NCBI GenBank assembly: GCA_015059485.1 | Contig: SVAH01000009.1 | Span: forward strand, 1 to 57,727 | Length of the DNA: 57,727 nucleotides | Direction of reading: 5' to 3' | From: Bacillota bacterium | GTDB taxonomy: Bacteria; Bacillota_I; Bacilli_A; RF39; UBA660 | Part shown: positions 16,719 through 24,697 of the stretch, in pieces | Numbering within the stretch: position 1 is the first letter of the stretch | Layout: every line of letters begins with the position of its first letter | Made by a program: the position numbers and the translations under genes | The notes under the pieces: generated by a model | What the model saw: only the letters and a program-made list of their open reading frames with translations | The model's database searches: none | Told to the model about the DNA's origin: nothing

Positions 16719-18665
16719 ATGAAAAAAATCATATTATTATTAATGATGATTTTTGTACTGATAACTGTAAGAGTATTTAATATATCCGTTAAAGCACATG
16801 ATTATTATAAAAAAATACTTGATAATAAAACTGATATAGAAGTATTAGGCCTATCTGCGCCAAGAGGAAGAATACTTGATAAAAACGGTAATGTTTTAGT
16901 GGATAATATTGGTATAAACACTATTGTATATAATAAAAATAAATTAACTAAAAAAGAGGAAATAGAACTTGCATATATTTTAGCTGATAATCTATCAAAA
17001 ATAAAAGAGGGAAATGATTTTGAATTAAAAAAATTTTATTTAGCAAAAAATGATGATGGTAATAATCTTATAAGAAAAAGAGAATATGAATTATATAATG
17101 AAAGAAAACTTACAAATAGTGAATTAAATAAAATGAAATATGAAAGAGTAAGTGATAAAGAGTTAAAAAAATTTTCTATAAGAGATAAAAGAGCTGCTAA
17201 AATATATTATCTAATGAACAAAGGTTATTCTTATGATAAAAAAATAATATTAAAAAATGTTAGCGATGAAGAATTTGCTAAAGTAATTGAAATGAATTTA
17301 AAAGGAATAACTGGAGAGTTATCTTGGATAAGAAAATATAATTATAAAGATACTTTAAAAGATATTTTTGGCAATATAGGTAGTATTTCATTAGAAAACA
17401 AAGAACATTATAATAATGGTAATTATAAACTTACTGACACAGTAGGAATATCTGCTTTAGAATATCAATATGATAAATATTTACAAGGAAAAAAAGCTGT
17501 TTATAAATTAAATGGTAATGGTAAACTTTCGAAAATTAAAGAATCTAAAAGAGGAAATGATATATATTTGTCTATTGATATTAATATGGAAAATGGTATA
17601 AATGAAATAATAAAGAAGCAAATAATAAATGGAAAGAAAATGGCTAATACAAAATATTACAACGGCAGTTATGTATTAGTACTTGACAGTAAAACAGGAA
17701 AAATAGTTGCCATGTCTGGTGAAAGATTACTTGATAATAGTTTAGATAACTTTATAGATAGTTCATTTAATATATTTAACTCATCATTCACTCCTGGCAG
17801 TGTAGTAAAAGGTGCATCAATGACTGTAGGCTATCAAAATAACTTGATTGATATTGGAAAAAATATAAAAGATTCTTGTGTTAAATTATATTTAAATCCA
17901 GAAAAATGTTCTTATAAAAGTTTAGGATATATAGATGATATAACAGCACTAAAAACAAGTTCTAATTATTATCAATTTTTACTTGCTATAAAATCCACTG
18001 GAAATAGTTATAAATATAATATGAAATTAGATGTATCACCAGATAATTTTAATTTATATAGAAATACTTTTAAAGAATATGGACTTGGTAATATAACAGG
18101 TATAGATTTGCCAAATGAGCCAACTGGACTAAAAGGGAAAAAAATAGCTGGAGATTTACTGCTTAATTTATCAATAGGACAGTATGACACTTATACAATA
18201 TTAGAACTTGCACAATACATGAATACTATTGCAAATAATGGTGAAAGATATAAATTAAATTTAGTAGATCATATAGAAGATGAAAATCATAATATAGTAT
18301 ATAAATATGAAAAAGAAATATTAAATAAAATAAATTTAGATGAATATTATTACGGAAGAATTAAAGAAGGATTTAGACAAGTATTATTTTTGGGAACAGG
18401 ATATGGTTATACTAATACGAAATATAATCCAGCCGGTAAAACAGGAACTAGTGAATCATTTTTAGATATAGATAATGATGGAGTAAATGACGTTAAGACA
18501 ATAACGTCCACTTATGCAATGTTTGCACCATATGATAATCCAAAATACACTATAGTGGTTGTCTCTCCTAATATTGGGTATTATAAGGATAATACAGGGT
18601 ATATGGCATATATAAATAGATTTATAAGTGATGAAATTACTACACTTATATTTGATAAATACTAA
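16719..18665 (+). CDS. Class B penicillin-binding protein (peptidoglycan transpeptidase)
   Basis: A 648-residue wall transpeptidase. One N-terminal membrane segment (residues 3-22) is followed by the class B dimerisation motif APRGRILDKNG and, from about residue 310, a transpeptidase domain with SxxK as SVVK (near residue 361, catalytic Ser), SSN (near 414) and KTGTS (near 574). There are no PASTA domains, which points to a PBP2/elongation type rather than SpoVD/FtsI with PASTA, but this is not certain. Start chosen at 16719 because GGTGA lies at the right distance; an ATG 12 bases upstream overlaps that site. No rodA or ftsW gene is adjacent. Confidence 0.88.
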   Translation: MKKIILLLMMIFVLITVRVFNISVKAHDYYKKILDNKTDIEVLGLSAPRGRILDKNGNVLVDNIGINTIVYNKNKLTKKEEIELAYILADNLSKIKEGNDFELKKFYLAKNDDGNNLIRKREYELYNERKLTNSELNKMKYERVSDKELKKFSIRDKRAAKIYYLMNKGYSYDKKIILKNVSDEEFAKVIEMNLKGITGELSWIRKYNYKDTLKDIFGNIGSISLENKEHYNNGNYKLTDTVGISALEYQYDKYLQGKKAVYKLNGNGKLSKIKESKRGNDIYLSIDINMENGINEIIKKQIINGKKMANTKYYNGSYVLVLDSKTGKIVAMSGERLLDNSLDNFIDSSFNIFNSSFTPGSVVKGASMTVGYQNNLIDIGKNIKDSCVKLYLNPEKCSYKSLGYIDDITALKTSSNYYQFLLAIKSTGNSYKYNMKLDVSPDNFNLYRNTFKEYGLGNITGIDLPNEPTGLKGKKIAGDLLLNLSIGQYDTYTILELAQYMNTIANNGERYKLNLVDHIEDENHNIVYKYEKEILNKINLDEYYYGRIKEGFRQVLFLGTGYGYTNTKYNPAGKTGTSESFLDIDNDGVNDVKTITSTYAMFAPYDNPKYTIVVVSPNIGYYKDNTGYMAYINRFISDEITTLIFDKY

Positions 18666-18702
18666 ATAATAATAAAAAATGCTAAAAAAGTGCATATTTT
18701 GT

Positions 18703-18731
18703 TTGAAAAATGGTTAAATGTTTGGTAAAAT
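18703..18731 (+). promoter_or_regulatory. Promoter of rpmG
   Basis: TTGAAA at 18703-18708, 17 bases, TAAAAT at 18726-18731, 33 bases before the start codon. Confidence 0.65.
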
Positions 18732-18763
18732 ACATATGTGTTAAAAAAGGAGGCAGAAAAACT

Positions 18764-18940
18764 ATGGCAAAAAATGAAAATAGACCATTCTTTGGATTAA
18801 AATGCTCTGAGTGTGGAAAAATCACAAGAAGACCTGTAGAAAAAAATAAAAAAAATACACCAGATAAAATGGAAATGAGAAAGTATTGCCCTAAATGTAG
18901 AAAGACTACAGTTATGACTGAAACAAAGCTTGGAAAATAA
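18764..18940 (+). CDS. rpmG: Ribosomal protein L33, zinc-binding type
   Basis: A 58-residue 50S subunit protein. Two CxxC pairs (CSEC and CPKC) make it the zinc-containing form. The ATG at 18764 is preceded by AAAGGAGG; a longer frame from 18710 would run through the promoter and ribosome site. N- and C-terminal extensions of several residues (MAKNENRPFFG and TKLGK) are slightly longer than usual for L33 (49-50 residues). It is followed after 20 bases by efp, presumably in one transcript, instead of secE-nusG, the frequent partners of this gene. Confidence 0.92.
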   Translation: MAKNENRPFFGLKCSECGKITRRPVEKNKKNTPDKMEMRKYCPKCRKTTVMTETKLGK

Positions 18941-18960
18941 TAAAGAAATGATGTGAGTTT

Positions 18961-19521
18961 ATGAATATTAATATAAATGAAATTAAAAATGGTATGACTA
19001 TTATAATTGATGGTAAATTATGCTTGATTGAAGAATTTCAACATGTAAAACCTGGTAAAGGGTCAGCATTCATGAAAATGAAACTTAGAAACTTAAGAAC
19101 AGGTGCTTTAGTTGAAGATACATATAATACAAATATTAAAATCGAAAGAGCTAGAGTAGATAGACTTCCAATGCAATATCTATATGTTGATGGTGATAAT
19201 TATGTATTTATGAACACTGAAACATATGATCAAATGGAATTACCTTCAGAAAAATTAACTGAACAAATTAAATTTTTAAAAGAAGGAATGGAAGTAACTA
19301 TTATAGTATATGAAGGTGAAATTCTAGGAATAGATTTACCAGAAAAAGTTGAATATGAAGTTGTAGAAACTACTGAAGCAGTAAAAGGAAATACTACAAA
19401 TAATGCAATGAAAGATGCTACTATTGAAACTGGATATGTTGTAAAAGTTCCATTATTTATTGCACAAGGAGAAAAAATTATAATTTCTACTAAAGACGGA
19501 AAATATGCTTCAAGAGCTTAA
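18961..19521 (+). CDS. efp: Translation elongation factor P
   Basis: EF-P binds ribosomes stalled at proline runs and promotes peptide bonds. The 186 residues form three beta domains; the N-terminal loop KPGKGSAF carries the tip Lys33, the position that is modified in some bacteria. The C-terminal domain ends with the normal DGKYASRA. A Shine-Dalgarno is weak (GATGTGAG). The last codons fold into the terminator. Probably co-transcribed with rpmG. Confidence 0.96.
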   Translation: MNININEIKNGMTIIIDGKLCLIEEFQHVKPGKGSAFMKMKLRNLRTGALVEDTYNTNIKIERARVDRLPMQYLYVDGDNYVFMNTETYDQMELPSEKLTEQIKFLKEGMEVTIIVYEGEILGIDLPEKVEYEVVETTEAVKGNTTNNAMKDATIETGYVVKVPLFIAQGEKIIISTKDGKYASRA

Positions 19522-19534
19522 GGCTCTTTTTTTT
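19512..19534 (+). terminator. Terminator of rpmG-efp
   Basis: AAGAGC/GCTCTT stem with a TTAAG loop and a run of eight or more T; the left arm is in the last efp codons. Confidence 0.85.
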
Positions 19535-19570
19535 GTTGGAAATAATTTGACATAAATTAAAATTTATTTA

Positions 19571-19600
19571 TTGATAGAGATACTATAAATATGTTAAAAT
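19571..19600 (+). promoter_or_regulatory. Promoter of the InlB-repeat surface protein
   Basis: TTGATA at 19571-19576, 18 bases, TAAAAT at 19595-19600, about 28 bases upstream of the start codon. Confidence 0.55.
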
Positions 19601-19627
19601 ACATATAAGAATAGGAAGTGTATTTGA

Positions 19628-20914
19628 ATGGAACTAGAAAAATTTAAAAAAAAGAAAAATACACCAAGTATAAAATTAATGGTAATATCTTTTTCAGCTA
19701 TAGTAGTATTTATTTTTTTATTTTTAGTTTACAAGTCACATGCATTTTATAAAGTGTCAGAGTCACATGACATAATAAAAGCAAAAGTAGGAAACTTTGT
19801 ATATAATATAAACTATGATTTAGATGGAGGATCACTTCCAGAAGGAGTAAGCAATCCAACTAGTTATTCAAGTGTAGGAGAAACAACTATAGCTAACCCG
19901 GTTAAAGAAGGATATACATTTAAAGGATGGGAAGGTTTTAGTAGAAATTTATTTAATCCAGAAAATGCAGAAGAGGGATTTATAGATGATGTAACAGGCA
20001 ATATTTTAAATCATGAAAATAATATATCAGCTAACAGTGGTTTTATAGAAATTAAATCTAGTACACCATATACAATTCAGCCAAGATTGTCTTCTGGAAA
20101 CTGGGGAGCATTTTATGATACAAATAAAACGTTTGTAAGTGGTTTTACATATTATGGAAGTCAAACTATAGTTTCACCAGCTAATGCTAAATATATAAGA
20201 TTTACTATAAGTTATTCTAATAGTAATCCAGATTGGAGTACAACAACTCAATTAGAAGAAGGAGATACTGCTACAGAATGGGAACCACATCTAAAGAAAG
20301 ACTTAACAATACCTAAATTTACAAGAGGAAATATAAGTTTAAAAGCAATATGGGAACCAAATACATATACAGTAACATTTGATGCGAATGGTGGAAGTGT
20401 ATCTACTGCAAGTAAAGAAGTAGTTTATGGCCAGGCTTATGATAATTTACCAACACCAACAAGAGAAGGATATACATTTAAAGGATGGCATGGTAAGAAT
20501 ATGTTCAATGAAGAAGATGTAGTGCAAGATGCATATATTCAGATTGAGGATGGAATGCCAATTCATTGGGATGATGGTGTTAACAAATGGAATTATAGTA
20601 ATTATATATTAGTTGAAGCAAATAAAACTTACACTTTTAATCCAAATAGTTCTGCAGGGAATCAGTATACATCTCATTCAATTTATGATGTAAACAAAAA
20701 CTTCATTAAAGGATTTAATACTGGTCTACAAACTATGGTAATGCCATCAAATGCAAAATATATTAGAGTTTCTTATAGAAGAAGTAATTCATCTAATGTC
20801 CAACTAGAAGAAGGTGATACTGCAACAGCATATGAACCTTATTATATAACTTCTACAACTGAGGTAGTTCAAGCAAATGACCATACATTAAAAGCAATAT
20901 GGAAACAAAATTGA
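19628..20914 (+). CDS. Membrane-anchored surface protein with duplicated InlB-repeat and carbohydrate-binding-like modules
   Basis: A 428-residue predicted adhesin. Residues 1-15 are basic, 16-36 form a membrane segment, and there is no LPXTG sorting motif. The outside part is an internal duplication: each unit starts with a Listeria-Bacteroides (Flg_new/InlB B) repeat ([12 protein letters not shown]...EGYTFKGW and [11 protein letters not shown]...EGYTFKGW), followed by a beta-sandwich of about 120 residues that opens with NLFNPEN or NMFNEED and ends with [13 protein letters not shown] or [13 protein letters not shown]. That second module type is common in phage tail and surface proteins and often binds carbohydrate. 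Each unit closes with [15 protein letters not shown]. Single-gene unit between two terminators. The ligand is unknown. Confidence 0.8.
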   Translation: MELEKFKKKKNTPSIKLMVISFSAIVVFIFLFLVYKSHAFYKVSESHDIIKAKVGNFVYNINYDLDGGSLPEGVSNPTSYSSVGETTIANPVKEGYTFKGWEGFSRNLFNPENAEEGFIDDVTGNILNHENNISANSGFIEIKSSTPYTIQPRLSSGNWGAFYDTNKTFVSGFTYYGSQTIVSPANAKYIRFTISYSNSNPDWSTTTQLEEGDTATEWEPHLKKDLTIPKFTRGNISLKAIWEPNTYTVTFDANGGSVSTASKEVVYGQAYDNLPTPTREGYTFKGWHGKNMFNEEDVVQDAYIQIEDGMPIHWDDGVNKWNYSNYILVEANKTYTFNPNSSAGNQYTSHSIYDVNKNFIKGFNTGLQTMVMPSNAKYIRVSYRRSNSSNVQLEEGDTATAYEPYYITSTTEVVQANDHTLKAIWKQN

Positions 20915-20925
20915 TGAATAGTTAT

Positions 20926-20954
20926 AAGTACTAGAAAACTCTAGTACTTTTTGA
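20926..20954 (+). terminator. Terminator after the InlB-repeat gene
   Basis: A 9-bp stem (AAGTACTAG/CTAGTACTT) with a 6-base loop, followed by TTTT. Confidence 0.8.
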
Positions 20955-20983
20955 TATAATAATATCTAGTGAGGATTGATATT

Positions 20984-21631
20984 ATGGACTTTTTAGAAAA
21001 ATATGGAATAAACATTAAAAATAAAGAATTACTTTTAGAAGCTTTAACTCATAGTAGTTATTCTAATGAACATGATTGTAATAATTATGAAAGATTAGAG
21101 TTTTTAGGAGATGCTATACTTGAGGCTATTACTAGTGAGTATTTTTATTTAAATACCACTGAAAAAGAAGGAGCAATGTCTAAGATACGTGCATCATATG
21201 TATGTGAAAATGCTCTTGCTTATTACTCAAAACAAATAGGTATAGATAAACATATAAGAGTTGGTAATGGTCAATTAAGTAATATTAATGATACAATTAT
21301 TGCTGATTGCTTCGAAAGTGTTTTAGCAGTAATATTTTTAGAATGTGGTTTTGATGTTGCTAAAAAATATATTTATGAAACAGTTATTCCATCAATTGAA
21401 GATAAGAAAGATTTCTTAGATGATTATAAATCTAAACTACAAGAAATGGTTCAAACTGATAAAAAGTCCTTAGAATATGAAGTTATATCTGAATCAGGTC
21501 CTGCTCATGATAAAACTTTTGAAGTGGTTGTAAAAATAGATGATATAGTATATGGTAAAGGAATTGGTAAGTCTAAAAAAGATGCAGAACAAAAAGCAGC
21601 TTTAGATGCTATGAATAAATGTGCAAAGTAA
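20984..21631 (+). CDS. rnc: Ribonuclease III
   Basis: Cuts double-stranded RNA, as in rRNA precursor processing. From the ATG at 20984 (GTGAGG upstream) the protein has 215 residues. The signature ERLEFLGDAILE with the catalytic Asp and Glu is present, the second catalytic patch is DCFESVLAVIFLE, and the C-terminal dsRNA-binding domain (DYKSKLQEMVQT...SKKDAEQKAALDAM) is complete. A GTG 15 bases upstream is a less likely start. It lies 12 bases before smc, conserving the Bacillus rnc-smc order. Confidence 0.96.
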   Translation: MDFLEKYGINIKNKELLLEALTHSSYSNEHDCNNYERLEFLGDAILEAITSEYFYLNTTEKEGAMSKIRASYVCENALAYYSKQIGIDKHIRVGNGQLSNINDTIIADCFESVLAVIFLECGFDVAKKYIYETVIPSIEDKKDFLDDYKSKLQEMVQTDKKSLEYEVISESGPAHDKTFEVVVKIDDIVYGKGIGKSKKDAEQKAALDAMNKCAK

Positions 21632-21643
21632 GGGTGTTAAATT

Positions 21644-24583
21644 ATGTATTTAAAAAGTATTAGAGCATATGGTTTTAAATCATTTGCAGATAAAATAAAT
21701 ATAGAACTTAATGATAATATTACGTGCGTTGTAGGCCCAAATGGTAGTGGTAAAAGTAATATTGTTGATGCAGTTAAATGGGTTTTAGGAGAGCAATCGG
21801 TAAAAACACTACGTGGTAATGGCTCAATGAGTGATGTAATATTTACAGGATCTAAAACACGTAAAGAATTAAATAGGGCATCAGTTGCTCTAGTTTTTGA
21901 TAATACAGATCATTATTTAAAAACTGACTTTGAAGAAGTAGAAGTAAAAAGAGTAGTATACCAATCTGGTGAAAATGAATATTTTATTAATAATGCTAAA
22001 GTAAGACTAAAAGATATAACTGATTTGTTTTTAGATACTGGTATTGGGAATGAATCATTAAACATTATTAGTCAAAGAAAAATAGAAGAAATAGTTGATA
22101 GTAAGCCACAAGATAGACGTACTATATTTGAAAGTGCAGCTAAAGTATTAAAGTATAAAAAACGAAAAGAAGAGTCACTAAGAAAATTAGATAAAACAAA
22201 TGATAATTTAGATAAATTAAAATTAGTAATAGATGAACTTGAAACATCTGTTGAACCTTTAAGAGAACAAAGCGAAAAAGCTAAAAAATATAATGAATTT
22301 AAAAGTGAACTTGAAAATATAGAAATATCATTAGTAGCTCATGATATAACTGAAATAAATGATGAGTACACTAAAACAAAAGAACAAATAAAAAAACTTG
22401 AAGATGAATCTGTTGAAATAACGAATGAAAATCGTGAAGATTTAGCCAATATAGAATTAAAAAAATTAGAAATAATTAAGTTAGAAGAACAAATAAATAT
22501 TAAAAATAAAGAATTATTAGATTTAACAGAAAGTTTATCTAATTTACAAAGCGAAAAACAAATAACACTGGAAAGACAAAAATTTGATATATCTTCAGAT
22601 GATATAAAAAATAATCTAATAATACTTAAAGAAGAAGAACTATCACTTCAAAAAAGTATAGATATACTTACTAAAGAAATGGATAGTTTAGATGAAAAAA
22701 TAAAAAAACAAATTAATGATTTAAGTAATTTAGAAGAAGATGAAACATTAAAAAAAGTTAAAAGAAATAATTTATCATCTAAATTAAATGATATGATTGC
22801 TACAAACTTTAGTAATAAATCTAAAAAAGAAGTACTTGAAAAGATGATAGAAAATGATTCGAAATTACCATCATCTATAAGGAATATTCTATCAAATCCT
22901 AGACTTAAAGGTATACATAATACAATATATAAATTAATAGATTCATCAGATAAATATTTAGAAGCAATAGATATATCACTTGGCGCATCAGGCAATTTTT
23001 TAGTAGTTGATGATGAGAAATGTGCTAAGAAAGCTATTGAATATTTGAAAGAAAATAAACTTGGTAGAGCAACGTTTTTTCCACTTAATATAATAAAAGA
23101 AAAAAATATTGACTATGAAACAAGAACTAAAATAAATAATATTGATGGTTATATTGGAACAATGGATGAACTTGTAAAATATGATTCAATGTATTCAAAT
23201 ATAATTAAGAATCAACTTGGAAATATAATATGTGTAGATAATTTGGATATAGCAAATGATATAGGCAAAAAAATAAATTATAAATATCGTATAGTTACTT
23301 TAGATGGGGATATTATTCATTCAGGTGGTTCTTTAACAGGAGGATCTAAAAAATCAACTAACAATATATTAAAAGATAAAGAAGAACTATCTATTTTGAT
23401 AAAGAGTATATCTACTACTGAAGAAAAAATAAAAGATTCACAAGAAAAATTAAAAGAATTAGATAAAGAACTTAATAATTTGAAAATAAGTGAAGAACAA
23501 ATAAATAGAGAAATTATAAATCTAAAAGAGTCATATGATGTAAAAAGTAAAAAAATGATGGAACTAAAAAATAGTTTAAGATTAAAAAAAGAAGAGATAG
23601 AAGGCAATAAAGATTTAAGCGATAATAAGATTGATGACAAGTTAAATATAATCTTAGAAAATGTTAGCAAGTTATCTAGTAAAAAAGATATTGTAGTTCT
23701 TGAAATAAATGATTTTAAATCTAAAAAGCAAGAATTAAATGAAGAGGTAGAACTTTTAGATAATAATTATAAAAAAGTTGCCACAAGTTATAATAAGTTA
23801 CAATCTGAAATAAAAGAAAAAGAAATATTAATAGGTAAATATGAAATAAAATTGGATAATTTGCTTTTAAATTTAACTGAAAATTATAATATTTCATATG
23901 AAAAAGCTAAAAATGATTATCCATTAGAAATTGAAGAATATATAGCACGTGATAAAGTTAATTATTTAAAAAGAGAAATAATTAAGTTAGGAAACGTTAA
24001 TTTAGGATCTATTGAAGAATTCGAAAGAGTAAATACAAGATATGAATTTTTAAAGTCTCAAAAAGAAGACTTAGAAAAAGCCAGTGAAAATTTACTTGAA
24101 GTAATAAGTGAAATGGATGAAATAATGATTGAAAGATTTGAGACTACTTTTGAAAAAGTAGCCGAAAAATTCAGTAATGTATTTAAAACTATGTTTAAGG
24201 GTGGAGAAGGAAAACTTGTATTAACAGAACCTGATGATATTTTAAATTCAGGTGTTGATATAGTAGCTGTTCCACCAGGAAAAAAACTTAAGTCTAATTC
24301 ATTTTTGTCAGGTGGAGAAAAAACATTAACAGCAATTGCATTATTGTTTGCAATATTAAATGTTAATCCAGTACCATTTTGTATATTAGATGAAGTAGAA
24401 GCCGCCCTTGATGAAGCTAATGTTGATTTGTTTGGAAAATACTTAAAAGAAAGAGAGAATAAAAGTCAATTTATACTTATAACGCATAAAAAGAAAACTA
24501 TGGAATATGCGGATACTTTATATGGTATTACAATGCAAGAATCTGGGGTAAGTAAAATTGTCAGTGTTAAATTAGAAGGATAG
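21644..24583 (+). CDS. smc: Chromosome segregation ATPase SMC with shortened arms
   Basis: SMC dimers with ScpA/ScpB organise and separate chromosomes. Walker A (GPNGSGKSN) is at residues 31-39; the C-terminal half has the signature LSGGEKTLTAIALLFA and Walker B FCILDEVEAALDEAN. The hinge spans roughly residues 405-565 and ends with HSGGSLTGGSK. The whole protein has 979 residues against 1186 in B. subtilis: head and hinge look normal in size, so each coiled-coil arm is about 90-100 residues shorter. Shine-Dalgarno is AGGGTG. In Bacillus ftsY follows smc; here a strong terminator and a surface-protein gene follow instead. Confidence 0.96.
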   Translation: MYLKSIRAYGFKSFADKINIELNDNITCVVGPNGSGKSNIVDAVKWVLGEQSVKTLRGNGSMSDVIFTGSKTRKELNRASVALVFDNTDHYLKTDFEEVEVKRVVYQSGENEYFINNAKVRLKDITDLFLDTGIGNESLNIISQRKIEEIVDSKPQDRRTIFESAAKVLKYKKRKEESLRKLDKTNDNLDKLKLVIDELETSVEPLREQSEKAKKYNEFKSELENIEISLVAHDITEINDEYTKTKEQIKKLEDESVEITNENREDLANIELKKLEIIKLEEQINIKNKELLDLTESLSNLQSEKQITLERQKFDISSDDIKNNLIILKEEELSLQKSIDILTKEMDSLDEKIKKQINDLSNLEEDETLKKVKRNNLSSKLNDMIATNFSNKSKKEVLEKMIENDSKLPSSIRNILSNPRLKGIHNTIYKLIDSSDKYLEAIDISLGASGNFLVVDDEKCAKKAIEYLKENKLGRATFFPLNIIKEKNIDYETRTKINNIDGYIGTMDELVKYDSMYSNIIKNQLGNIICVDNLDIANDIGKKINYKYRIVTLDGDIIHSGGSLTGGSKKSTNNILKDKEELSILIKSISTTEEKIKDSQEKLKELDKELNNLKISEEQINREIINLKESYDVKSKKMMELKNSLRLKKEEIEGNKDLSDNKIDDKLNIILENVSKLSSKKDIVVLEINDFKSKKQELNEEVELLDNNYKKVATSYNKLQSEIKEKEILIGKYEIKLDNLLLNLTENYNISYEKAKNDYPLEIEEYIARDKVNYLKREIIKLGNVNLGSIEEFERVNTRYEFLKSQKEDLEKASENLLEVISEMDEIMIERFETTFEKVAEKFSNVFKTMFKGGEGKLVLTEPDDILNSGVDIVAVPPGKKLKSNSFLSGGEKTLTAIALLFAILNVNPVPFCILDEVEAALDEANVDLFGKYLKERENKSQFILITHKKKTMEYADTLYGITMQESGVSKIVSVKLEG

Positions 24584-24607
24584 TGGAGTATCTAAAACGC
24601 AAAAACT

Positions 24608-24646
24608 AAAAGAAGAAATGTAAAGTAAAAACATTTCTTCTTTTCA
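24608..24646 (+). terminator. Terminator of rnc-smc
   Basis: A 14-bp perfect stem (AAAAGAAGAAATGT/ACATTTCTTCTTTT) with a 9-base loop. T residues lie in the right arm. Confidence 0.75.
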
Positions 24647-24648
24647 TG

Positions 24649-24677
24649 TTGAATAAAAGTAACAATTAATGTATAAT
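24649..24677 (+). promoter_or_regulatory. Promoter of the DGR-type surface protein
   Basis: TTGAAT at 24649-24654, 17 bases, consensus TATAAT at 24672-24677, 20 bases before the start codon. It gives the gene its own transcript, apart from smc. Confidence 0.7.
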
Positions 24678-24697
24678 TATTACAATAGGTGATGGAT

